Assembly: GCF_029626225.1 (NCBI RefSeq)
Contig: NZ_JARUBP010000001.1
Location: forward strand, 62,001-126,000
Origin: Asanoa sp. WMMD1127
GTDB lineage: Bacteria > Actinomycetota > Actinomycetes > Mycobacteriales > Micromonosporaceae
Direction of reading: 5' to 3'
Length of the DNA: 64,000 bases
In this document: positions 35,399 through 41,196 of the stretch, in pieces
How positions within the stretch are numbered: position 1 is the first letter of the stretch
How the letters are laid out: the number at the start of each line of letters is the position of its first letter
Notes under the pieces: model-generated
Databases searched by the model: none
What the model was told of the DNA's origin: nothing
The model's input: only the letters and a program-made list of their open reading frames with translations
Program-made: the position numbers and the translations under genes

Positions 35399-35462
35399 CG
35401 GATTCGAACCGCCGGCCGTCGGCTTAAGAGGCCACCGCTCTACCAGGCTGAGCTAACGGGAC
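35389..35462 (-). tRNA. tRNA-Lys(CTT)
   Basis: Acceptor GTCCCGT/ACGGGAC, TA, D-arm GCTCAGCCTGGTAGAGC, loop CTCTTAA (CTT), T-arm GGCGGTTCGAATCCGTC, discriminator A. Its 3' end overlaps the stop of the opposite HNH gene. Confidence 0.9.
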
Positions 35463-35467
35463 AGATG

Positions 35468-35551
35468 CGGAAGGTAGACGAGTCGAACGCCCGCCGTTTC
35501 CGGCGCCTCCGGGTTTCGAAGCCGGCTGGCCACCACTGGCCGGTACCTTCC
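35468..35551 (-). tRNA. tRNA-Ser(CGA), atypical
   Basis: Acceptor GGAAGGT/ACCTTCC, loop TTCGAAA (CGA) with a C-C mismatch closing the stem, a long variable arm (GCGCCGGAAACGGCG) as in serine tRNAs, T-stem with G-U pairs. Discriminator G. Confidence 0.7.
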
Positions 35552-35581
35552 ATGGTCGGGCTGCGCCGCAGCCCCGATGTG

Positions 35582-35653
35582 TGCCCCCAGGAGGAATCGA
35601 ACCTCCATCCCCGGCTTCGTAGACCGGTGCTCTGTCCGTTGAGCTACAAGGGC
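35582..35653 (-). tRNA. tRNA-Arg(ACG)
   Basis: Acceptor GCCCTTG/TGGGGGC, D-arm GCTCAACGGACAGAGC, stem CCGGT/GCCGG, loop CTACGAA (ACG), T-arm GGAGGTTCGATTCCTCC. One base from the CCA of tRNA-Ser(GCT). Confidence 0.88.
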
Positions 35654-35654
35654 T

Positions 35655-35744
35655 TGGCGGAAGGAGCGGGATTCGAACCCGCGCCGGGGATTTAGCCGGT
35701 CCGCATTAGCACTGCGGCGCCTTGGACCGCTCGGCCATCCTTCC
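35655..35744 (-). tRNA. tRNA-Ser(GCT)
   Basis: Acceptor GGAAGGA/TCCTTCC, D-arm GCCGAGCGGTCCAAGGC, stem CCGCA/TGCGG, loop GTGCTAA (GCT), long variable arm, T-arm GCGGGTTCGAATCCCGC, discriminator G, encoded CCA. Confidence 0.92.
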
Positions 35745-35749
35745 GCGTG

Positions 35750-35825
35750 CGGTGACGGCGGGATTCGAACCCGCGACCTCTTCCGTGACAAGGAAGCGCC
35801 CTGGACCTGACTGGGCGACGCCACC
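35750..35825 (-). tRNA. tRNA-Asp(GTC)
   Basis: Acceptor GGTGGCG/CGTCACC, D-stem GCCC/GGGC, stem CTTCC/GGAAG, loop TTGTCAC (GTC), T-arm GCGGGTTCGAATCCCGC, discriminator G. Confidence 0.85.
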
Positions 35826-35829
35826 CTCG

Positions 35830-35903
35830 TACCCGCGAAGGGATTCGAACCCCTAACCTCCCGGCCCTGAACCGGGCGCCTCTGCCAATTGGGCTACGCG
35901 GGC
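35830..35903 (-). tRNA. tRNA with Leu anticodon CAG and short variable loop
   Basis: Acceptor GCCCGCG/CGCGGGT, TA, D-arm GCCCAATTGGCAGAGGC, stem CCCGG/CCGGG, loop TTCAGGG (CAG), five-base variable loop, T-arm GGGGTTCGAATCCCT. Bacterial leucine tRNAs normally have a long variable arm; this is class I. Confidence 0.8.
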
Positions 35904-35908
35904 GTGCG

Positions 35909-35982
35909 AGCCACCGCTCGGATTCGAACCGAGGACATTTCGCTTACGAGGCGAACGCTCTGGCCAACTGAGCTACGGCGGC
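35909..35982 (-). tRNA. tRNA-Thr(CGT)
   Basis: Acceptor GCCGCCG/CGGTGGC, TA, D-arm GCTCAGTTGGCCAGAGC, stem TTCGC/GCGAA, loop CTCGTAA (CGT), T-arm CTCGGTTCGAATCCGAG. Starts 8 bases after the macrodomain gene stop. Confidence 0.9.
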
Positions 35983-35990
35983 AGGTGTTG

Positions 35991-36458
35991 CTACTCGAGG
36001 TCGTACACCGTGACCCGGATGTCGCGGCTGCTGAGCTCCTCGATGATGATCGGCTCTATCTCTTCCCAGCGACCGCCGGCGAGGCCGGCGCCGATGCGTG
36101 GCATGTGGACGGACGCGCCCAGCCGGGCCGCCGTGTCGGCCAGGGTGGCCAGGCACTGGCGCAGCGCGTCGTAGCGGATCGGTGGCCGACCGCCGGAGCG
36201 ACGCAGGCCGTGCTGGCCGACCATGTTGGCGACCCACAGGTCGGCCGCGACCTCGACCACCTGCGTCTCGCCGAGGCCCGCGCCACCGGCACGGTGCCAG
36301 TCGCGGTAGGCCCGTTCGGGCTCCGGCCAGCGGCGGGACACGGCGACGACGAACCCGCGGCCCCAGCCGCCGATGTCGTTGCAGACGTGCGCGATGATCT
36401 TCGGTCCGGCGCCGCGTGGGGCGGTCGCGTCGCCGACGGCGTACTCGATCGGTGTCAT
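35991..36458 (-). CDS. Poa1/TARG1-like macrodomain protein embedded in the tRNA array
   Basis: A 155-residue ADP-ribose-binding macrodomain. IIAHVCNDIGGWGRGFVVAV is the ligand loop and VHMPRIGAGLAGGRWEEIE the second one; the end IRVTVYDL matches the ALC1/TARG1/Poa1p type. Poa1p removes phosphate from ADP-ribose-1''-phosphate, a by-product of tRNA splicing and 2'-phosphate removal; TARG1 relatives such as DarG remove ADP-ribose from proteins or DNA. It lies between tRNA-Leu(GAG), whose 3' end is 15 bases before the ATG, and tRNA-Thr, 8 bases after the stop, so its mRNA should be freed by tRNA processing. AAGG abuts the ATG, leaving a weak ribosome site. Confidence 0.87.
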   Translation of the reverse strand: MTPIEYAVGDATAPRGAGPKIIAHVCNDIGGWGRGFVVAVSRRWPEPERAYRDWHRAGGAGLGETQVVEVAADLWVANMVGQHGLRRSGGRPPIRYDALRQCLATLADTAARLGASVHMPRIGAGLAGGRWEEIEPIIIEELSSRDIRVTVYDLE

Positions 36459-36473
36459 CCTTCGATGATCGCG

Positions 36474-36546
36474 TGCCCTCGGCGCGATTCGAACGCGCAC
36501 CACACGGCCCCTCAGACCGTTGCCTCTTCCGTTGGGCTACGAGGGC
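36474..36546 (-). tRNA. tRNA with Leu anticodon GAG and short variable loop
   Basis: Acceptor GCCCTCG/CGAGGGC, TA, D-arm GCCCAACGGAAGAGGC, stem ACGGT/GCCGT, loop CTGAGGG (GAG), short variable loop, T-arm GCGCGTTCGAATCGCGC, discriminator A. Class I body as in the CAG and CAA tRNAs of this array. Confidence 0.82.
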
Positions 36547-36555
36547 GTCGTTGCG

Positions 36556-36626
36556 ATCCCGGACAAGGATTCGAACCTCGATCTGCTGGGCCAGAACCAG
36601 CCGTCCTGCCGTTGGACGATCCGGGA
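36556..36626 (-). tRNA. tRNA-Gln(CTG)
   Basis: Acceptor TCCCGGA/TCCGGGA, D-arm GTCCAACGGCAGGAC, stem GCTGG/CCAGC, loop TTCTGGC (CTG), T-loop TTCGAAT. Follows the HNH gene by 36 bases. Confidence 0.86.
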
Positions 36627-36662
36627 GAGTGGGTCGGCGAGAGGGAGACTCGCCGACCCGAA

Positions 36663-37103
36663 TCAGCGCAGGGTCAGCGACGCCCACGAGGGGGTCGTCG
36701 GCTTGTGCCGCAGGGTCATCCCGGCTTCGGCCGGGGTGCGGTCGCCCTTGCGCTGGTTGCAGCCGTCACAGGCCGCGGTGGTGTTGGTCCAGGTGTTCCG
36801 GCCGCCGCGGGAGCGCGGCAGGATGTGGTCGACGGTGCTCGCGTGCCCGCCGCAGTAGCCGCAGGCCCGGCCGTCACGGACCAGGACACCGGACCGGGAC
36901 CACGCGGGTACGGCGCTGTAGCGCCACTTCGTGACCACGTAACGGACGAGCCGCACGACCGTCGGCACCGGGTAGACGCCGATCAGCCGGTCGGGCCGGG
37001 ACTCGTGGACCTCGGCGACCTGGCGCACGAGCATCCGCACGGCGTGCCGCAAACTGACCCGGTGGAGCGGGCCGAGGTCGGCGTTGATGACCAGCACGTC
37101 CAC
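36663..37103 (-). CDS. HNH endonuclease embedded in the tRNA array
   Basis: A 146-residue HNH nuclease of the McrA/YajD-like group: ACGYCGGHASTVDHILPRSR and TTAACDGCNQRKGDRTPAEA carry the zinc Cys and catalytic His-Asp-His/Asn positions. The first ~80 residues (VLVINADLGPLHRVSLRHAV, VVTKWRYSAVPAWSR) are the domain usually in front of this HNH type in actinobacteria. The GTG at 37101-37103 has an excellent AAAGGAGG site. Same direction as the tRNAs, 33 bases after tRNA-Gly and 36 before tRNA-Gln. Similar proteins occur widely as stand-alone genes, so a tRNA-linked role is only a suggestion. Confidence 0.87.
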   Translation of the reverse strand: MDVLVINADLGPLHRVSLRHAVRMLVRQVAEVHESRPDRLIGVYPVPTVVRLVRYVVTKWRYSAVPAWSRSGVLVRDGRACGYCGGHASTVDHILPRSRGGRNTWTNTTAACDGCNQRKGDRTPAEAGMTLRHKPTTPSWASLTLR

Positions 37104-37136
37104 CGGATCCTCCTTTCGTCTGTCGTTGAAACGGTG

Positions 37137-37209
37137 AGCGGATGACCGGGTTCGAACCGGCGACCTGCACCTTGGCAAGGTGCCGCGCTGCCAACTGCGC
37201 CACATCCGC
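37137..37209 (-). tRNA. tRNA-Gly(GCC)
   Basis: Acceptor GCGGATG/CATCCGC, D-arm GCGCAGTTGGCAGCGC, stem GCACC/GGTGC, loop TTGCCAA (GCC), T-arm GCCGGTTCGAACCCGGT. Confidence 0.9.
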
Positions 37210-37229
37210 GGGTACGCCCGAGGGCGTCG

Positions 37230-37303
37230 TGCCGAGAGCGGGACTCGAACCCGCAACCACGGAGGTTTGAGCTCCGCGCCTCTCCCGATTGGGCCACCTC
37301 GGC
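37230..37303 (-). tRNA. tRNA with Leu anticodon CAA and short variable loop
   Basis: Acceptor GCCGAGG/TCTCGGC, D-arm GCCCAATCGGGAGAGGC, stem CGGAG/CTCCG, loop CTCAAAC (CAA), short variable loop, T-arm GCGGGTTCGAGTCCCGC, discriminator A. Third class I member with the same D-arm type. Confidence 0.83.
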
Positions 37304-37322
37304 CGGCGACAAACCACTCCCG

Positions 37323-37396
37323 TAGGCCGTAGGGGGCTCGAACCCCTGATCTCCGCGCTGAGAACGCGGCGAGCTTTCCAGCTGCTCCGACGGCCC
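37323..37396 (-). tRNA. tRNA-Glu(CTC)
   Basis: Acceptor GGGCCGT/ACGGCCT, D-stem GAGC/GCTC, stem CCGCG/CGCGG, loop TTCTCAG (CTC), T-arm AGGGGTTCGAGCCCCCT, discriminator A. Confidence 0.86.
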
Positions 37397-37400
37397 GAAG

Positions 37401-37473
37401 TCGGGAACCGGGGAGTCGAACCCCGCGCTTCCTGCTCCCAAAGCAGGTCCGGTCACCGAGCCGGTCGTTCCCG
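37401..37473 (-). tRNA. tRNA-Pro(TGG)
   Basis: Acceptor CGGGAAC/GTTCCCG, D-stem CCGG/CCGG, stem CCTGC/GCAGG, loop TTTGGGA (TGG), T-arm CGGGGTTCGACTCCCCG, discriminator A. Confidence 0.88.
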
Positions 37474-37476
37474 ATG

Positions 37477-37509
37477 GTCCTGGCCGCACAGAAAGAGTGC
37501 GGGCAGGAC
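37477..37509 (-). other. Long hairpin between tRNA-Trp and tRNA-Pro
   Basis: Two 13-base arms (GTCCTGCCCGCAC and GTGCGGCCAGGAC on the minus strand) pair with one mismatch around a seven-base loop TCTTTCT. No U-tract follows. It may be a processing or stability signal in the array transcript. The rest of 37510-37579 shows no gene. Confidence 0.6.
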
Positions 37510-37579
37510 CGACAAATGCCATCCACTGTGGAATTCTCAAATCACAAGCCCAACCGCGCCCATAGGCACGGTAGGAGAG

Positions 37580-37652
37580 CAGGGGTGACAGGACTCGAAC
37601 CTGCAACCGTCGGATTTGGAAGCCGGTGCGCTACCAATTGCGCCACACCCCT
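37580..37652 (-). tRNA. tRNA-Trp(CCA)
   Basis: Acceptor AGGGGTG/CACCCCT, TG, D-arm GCGCAATTGGTAGCGC, loop TTCCAAA (CCA) on a weak three-pair stem, T-arm GCAGGTTCGAGTCCTGT, discriminator G as in actinobacterial tRNA-Trp. First gene of the array, 13 bases after a terminator. Confidence 0.82.
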
Positions 37653-37665
37653 GTGTGGCGAAACG

Positions 37666-37705
37666 AAAAAAGACGCCGCCCGGTCCCTTGCGGGTGGGCG
37701 GCGTC
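37666..37705 (-). terminator. Intrinsic terminator/attenuator in front of the tRNA array
   Basis: On the minus strand a perfect 10-bp stem (GACGCCGCCC/GGGCGGCGTC, arms 37705-37696 and 37681-37672) is followed by TTTTTT (37671-37666) and then tRNA-Trp at 37652. The reading frame just upstream and the lack of space for another promoter point to an attenuator. A second small hairpin (GCGCTT/AAGCGC, 37726-37707) overlaps the last base of the frame's stop codon. Confidence 0.85.
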
Positions 37706-37725
37706 GGCGCTTCAGAAAGAAAGCG

Positions 37726-37857
37726 CTACGTCAGCCACCGTCCCGCGTGGGCCGGCTTTTCATTGGCGGACAGATAATCGGGTCGCCCGACGCCGGGCAT
37801 GCCCGCGAGCCCGCGCGGCGTGAACCGCTGCGGTCGCGATAGCTGCTGCCACAACAT
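37726..37857 (-). CDS. Putative 43-residue leader peptide
   Basis: Short frame starting MLWQQLSRPQ and ending AGRWLT, with ATG at 37855-37857 behind AAGGAGATCCCG, a near-ideal ribosome site. It is basic and Pro/Gly-rich and shows no known domain. Promoter 35 bases upstream, terminator 20 bases downstream, then the tRNA array: the layout of a ribosome-sensing leader as known for whiB7 and some resistance genes in actinobacteria. Codons for PGVGR (37795-37787) are complementary over 9 bases to 37707-37699, which includes most of the terminator's first arm. I do not know a homologous peptide; regulation is inference. Confidence 0.65.
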   Translation of the reverse strand: MLWQQLSRPQRFTPRGLAGMPGVGRPDYLSANEKPAHAGRWLT

Positions 37858-37891
37858 CGGGATCTCCTTGGTCGTCGGTGTGTCTGTATCA

Positions 37892-37920
37892 AAGGTAGGC
37901 CGGAACATCAGGCGGGGCAA
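37892..37920 (-). promoter_or_regulatory. Promoter for leader peptide and tRNA array
   Basis: Minus-strand TTGCCC (37920-37915), a 17-base spacer and TACCTT (37897-37892), fitting a housekeeping-sigma promoter. Transcription would begin near 37885, giving a short leader before the ATG at 37857. Confidence 0.55.
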
Positions 37921-37934
37921 CAGATTAACGAGAA

Positions 37935-40283
37935 CTATTCGTTGTGCAGCACCTCGGCAATGCGCAGCCGGGCCGCCCCGCGGGCCGGCAGCAGCGCGCC
38001 GAGCAGCGCGATCACCACGCCGGCAACCGCCAGCAGCGCCACCGTCGGCACCTGCCACACGTCGAGCACCGCGGGCGGAATTGCCACCCGCGCGGCGTCC
38101 GCGGTCATCGGCAGGATGAGCCGGTGCGCGACCATCCCCAGTGGAATGCCGATCAGCGCGCCCAGCACGCCGACCAGCGTCACCGAGGCCAGCACCATCG
38201 TCACGACCTGGCGCGGTGTCATGCCGATCGACTTGAGCATGCCGAGGTCGCGTCGGCGTTCCCGGACGTTGAGCACCACCGTGTTGAAGACGCCGACCGC
38301 GGCCACGGCGGAGAGCAGCAGCGCCAGCGCCGACGAGAACCCGACCACCGTCACCAGGTAGTCGCTCAGCTGCGCGCTGTCCCACACGTCCAGGCCGGGA
38401 TCGGCGGCGAGCACGGCCCGCACGTACGCCGCGACGTCTCCGCCCTCGACCAGCTGCACCTGGTAGCGGACCTCGTGCGGCACCGCCACCCGGTCCGGCG
38501 CGAGGCCGGTCAGCACCCGCCAGTCCGTCAGGATGCCCTTCGGCCCGGACGGCCCGTCCATCACCTCGCCGACCACCTGCAGCCGGGCCGAGGCCGCGCC
38601 CATGCGCAGGGTCAGCCAGTCGCCGACGGCCAGACCACGGGCCCGCATCAGCTCCGCCGGTACGACGGTCTCCCCCGCACCGGTCATCCAACGGCCTTCG
38701 GTGAGCTCGTCCGCGTACCCCATGGTGGTGTAGTCGCCGCGCACGAAGTTGATGTTGAGCGGTTCGGTCTGCCCGTCGACCGACACCGGCAGGTTCAGGA
38801 TCGCGCTGACCCGCGCCGCGTCGGGCAGGCTCCGCAGCAGGGCTTCGACCTCTCCGTCGGTGCGTTGGGTGACCACCGGCGGGCCGGCCGGGGTCACGCC
38901 GTCGGGGGTGAGCCGGATGCGGCCGTTCGACGGTTGCACCGCGATCTGCCCGTCGGAGCGGTCCTCGATCGTCGAGATCCGGACCAGCGTGTCGGCGAGG
39001 CCGGTCGCGAACGTCACGGTGGTCACCCCGAGCAGCACGGCGACGACGGTGAACGCGGTGCGCCCCGGCCGGGCGAACGGCAGCCCGAGTCCGAGGGAGA
39101 TCGAGCGGGGCAGTCGCAGGCCGGCGAGGCGACCCTGCACCCGGGTGGCCCGGCCGGCCCGCGGCGCGCTGCCGGCGCTGATCGCTTCGGCGGCGGAGAG
39201 GCGGAAGGCCCGGACCGCGGGTACGAGCGCCGCCAGCAGGACGACCACCGGCACGCCGACCAGCCCCGCGACCCAGATCGCCGGCCCGACACCGATGCCC
39301 GGGTCGAGCCCGAGCCCCTGGAAGCCCTCGGTCAGCAGCGGTTGCGCGGCGACGGCGCCCAGCGCGGTGCCGAGCACGGCCCCGACGGCGGCGGGCACCG
39401 ACACCATCAACAGGTAGACGGCGACCACCTGGCGCGGCGCGAACCCGAGCGCCTTGAGGATCCCGATGTGCCGGTAGCCGGAGACGACCGCGCCGCTGAC
39501 CACGTTGCCGACGATCACGATGCCCACCACGAGGCCGAGCACGCCGAACGTCGCGAGGAACGGCACATAGGCGCCGACGTCGCCGGAGACCGATTCCTTG
39601 ACGGCGATGTACGGCTGCGTGGCGAGCAGGGCGTCCGTCGGCAGGCCGGCCGTGGCCGTCGCGAGGCGGGCCTCGACGGCCTCCTTTGTGGACACGTCGC
39701 CGGTGAACCGGTAGAGCAGCTGTGAGCCCGTCGGGCCCAGCGCGGCCACCTGCTCCGGCGTCACCCAGGCGTCGGCCGACCCGACCAGGCTGTGCGCCCG
39801 GCCGACGATCGTGAAGGTGGTCCCGCCCGCCGTCAATGCGGAGGGCCGCGGCGGTCCCTCGCCGGGGTCCTGCACCGGCTCGTTGAGCACGATCTCACCC
39901 GGAGCGGCCGGCCAGCGGCCCTCCCACAGGTCGAGCTTGTCGACCGGACCGGCCGGGTCGGACCGGCCGACGACGGTCATCGGCCCGCGCGGTCCGGGTT
40001 CGACGCTCCGGTCGGCCTGCACCGTGGCCAGCCCGAACGGCCCCGCCGAGGCCGCGACGCCCGGCCCACCGGCGGGCACGGTCACGGCCGGCGAGAACAC
40101 GGCGATCGCGTGCGGGCCGGCCTGCCGGGCGAACGCCTTGTCGAACGGCGCCGAGGTCGCCGACAACAACGCCAGCGCCACCACGATCGTCGTCGTGGAC
40201 AGCAACACCACCAACCCGATGACGAACGTCTGCACCCGCCGCCGCCGCACCGCCGCCCGAGCGGCCCGCCACACGGCACTCAT
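37935..40283 (-). CDS. ABC transporter permease with two FtsX domains (MacB-like)
   Basis: A 782-residue membrane protein. One helix near the N-terminus (VQTFVIGLVVLLSTTTIVVA), a large outer domain, three helices at ~225-395, a second signal-anchor-like helix (AFTVVAVLLGVTTVTFATGLA), another outer domain, and three helices at ~655-770 (ending LRIAEVLHNE). This is the duplicated FtsX/MacB_PCD layout of exporters that move antibiotics, peptides or lipoproteins. The ATG 40281-40283 follows AAGGGAGG, part of a dispersed element (40284-40315). Its ATPase partner is directly upstream at 40387-41070. Confidence 0.9.
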   Translation of the reverse strand: MSAVWRAARAAVRRRRVQTFVIGLVVLLSTTTIVVALALLSATSAPFDKAFARQAGPHAIAVFSPAVTVPAGGPGVAASAGPFGLATVQADRSVEPGPRGPMTVVGRSDPAGPVDKLDLWEGRWPAAPGEIVLNEPVQDPGEGPPRPSALTAGGTTFTIVGRAHSLVGSADAWVTPEQVAALGPTGSQLLYRFTGDVSTKEAVEARLATATAGLPTDALLATQPYIAVKESVSGDVGAYVPFLATFGVLGLVVGIVIVGNVVSGAVVSGYRHIGILKALGFAPRQVVAVYLLMVSVPAAVGAVLGTALGAVAAQPLLTEGFQGLGLDPGIGVGPAIWVAGLVGVPVVVLLAALVPAVRAFRLSAAEAISAGSAPRAGRATRVQGRLAGLRLPRSISLGLGLPFARPGRTAFTVVAVLLGVTTVTFATGLADTLVRISTIEDRSDGQIAVQPSNGRIRLTPDGVTPAGPPVVTQRTDGEVEALLRSLPDAARVSAILNLPVSVDGQTEPLNINFVRGDYTTMGYADELTEGRWMTGAGETVVPAELMRARGLAVGDWLTLRMGAASARLQVVGEVMDGPSGPKGILTDWRVLTGLAPDRVAVPHEVRYQVQLVEGGDVAAYVRAVLAADPGLDVWDSAQLSDYLVTVVGFSSALALLLSAVAAVGVFNTVVLNVRERRRDLGMLKSIGMTPRQVVTMVLASVTLVGVLGALIGIPLGMVAHRLILPMTADAARVAIPPAVLDVWQVPTVALLAVAGVVIALLGALLPARGAARLRIAEVLHNE

Positions 40284-40315
40284 GCCGCCGCCGCCTCCCT
40301 TAGCTCGGCGGAGCA
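40284..40315 (-). repeat. Dispersed element carrying the Shine-Dalgarno sequence (copy A)
   Basis: Minus strand: TGCTCCGCCGAGC then TAAGGGAGGCGGCGGC, ending at the ABC permease ATG. Nearly the same as 6012-6040 and 53546-53574. A partial second copy (CCAAGGGAGGCGGCGG) lies about 30 bp further upstream, near 40341-40356. Confidence 0.6.
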
Positions 40316-40386
40316 AGAGCGGAGGCGAACGCGCTCGCACACCGCCGCCTCCCTTGGGTCACCGTCGCGAACGGGCCTGCGCGCGT

Positions 40387-41070
40387 TCATGCCTTCTCCA
40401 GCGTTCGCTCGTGGGTGACGCGGCCGTCGGTCAGTTCGACGACGCGGCTCGCGCAGCGGGTGGCCAGGCGTTCGTCGTGGGTGACGATGAGCAGGGTCTG
40501 GCCGATCTGGTTGAGGTCGAGCAGCAGGTCCATCACCTGTTCGCCGGCGCGGCTGTCGAGCGCGCCGGTCGGCTCGTCGGCCAGCAGCAGCCCGGGCCGG
40601 TTCATCAGGGCCCGCGCGACCGCGACCCGCTGCCGCTCGCCGCCGCTCAGCGCGGCCGGATAGGCATTGCGCCGGTCCGCGATGCCGAGCTCGTCGAGCA
40701 GCTCCAAGGCCCGTTGCCGGGCCACGCCGGCGCGGCTGCCGGTGAGTTGGGCCGCCAGCGCCACGTTGTCGAGCGCCGGCAGGTCGTCGAGGAGGTTGAA
40801 GAACTGGAAGATCATGCCGATCCGGTGGCGGCGGAACAGCGCCAGCTTCGTCTCGTTGAGGCGGCCCAGGTCCTCGCCGTGTACGCGCACCGTGCCGGAC
40901 GTCGGGCGGTCCAGCCCCGCGATCATGTTGAGCATCGTGGACTTGCCGCACCCGGACGGGCCCATCACGGCCACCGCCTCGCCGGCCCGGACCTCCAGCG
41001 ACACCCCGGCGAGCGCGGTCGTGTCGCCGTACTCCTTGCGGACATTCTCCAGCCGTACGACTGTCGTCAT
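40387..41070 (-). CDS. ABC transporter ATPase (MacB/LolD family)
   Basis: A 227-residue ATPase driving the adjoining permease. Walker A VMGPSGCGKSTMLNMIAG, Q-loop IGMIFQFFNLL, signature LSGGERQRVAVARAL, Walker B LLLADEPTGALDS and the switch His in LLIVTHDERLA are all present. DEPTGALD marks the MacB/LolD/FtsE subgroup. Gene order ATPase then permease with about 100 bp between them. Divergent from a two-component system 126 bp away that probably controls it. Confidence 0.94.
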   Translation of the reverse strand: MTTVVRLENVRKEYGDTTALAGVSLEVRAGEAVAVMGPSGCGKSTMLNMIAGLDRPTSGTVRVHGEDLGRLNETKLALFRRHRIGMIFQFFNLLDDLPALDNVALAAQLTGSRAGVARQRALELLDELGIADRRNAYPAALSGGERQRVAVARALMNRPGLLLADEPTGALDSRAGEQVMDLLLDLNQIGQTLLIVTHDERLATRCASRVVELTDGRVTHERTLEKA

Positions 41071-41196
41071 GGCAGCAAGCTATCCAGCGACCGGCCGGGA
41101 CGGCGTCGGCCCGGCGATGCAAACCGGCGACCCCGTCATTCCCGGGATGTAGCCGGCTGGACCCTGCGGATGACGCGGCGCGCGGGCCGTTCTGCG

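Noticed and set aside
33981-37652. Plus-strand tRNA genes inside the array
   Set aside because: Every good cloverleaf folds on the minus strand; plus-strand matches are reverse complements of T-arms or single hairpins without anticodon loops.
31239-37857. RtcB, KptA, RNA ligase or CCA-adding enzyme next to Ro60
   Set aside because: These would complete an RNA-repair operon but none of their motifs is present in the window.
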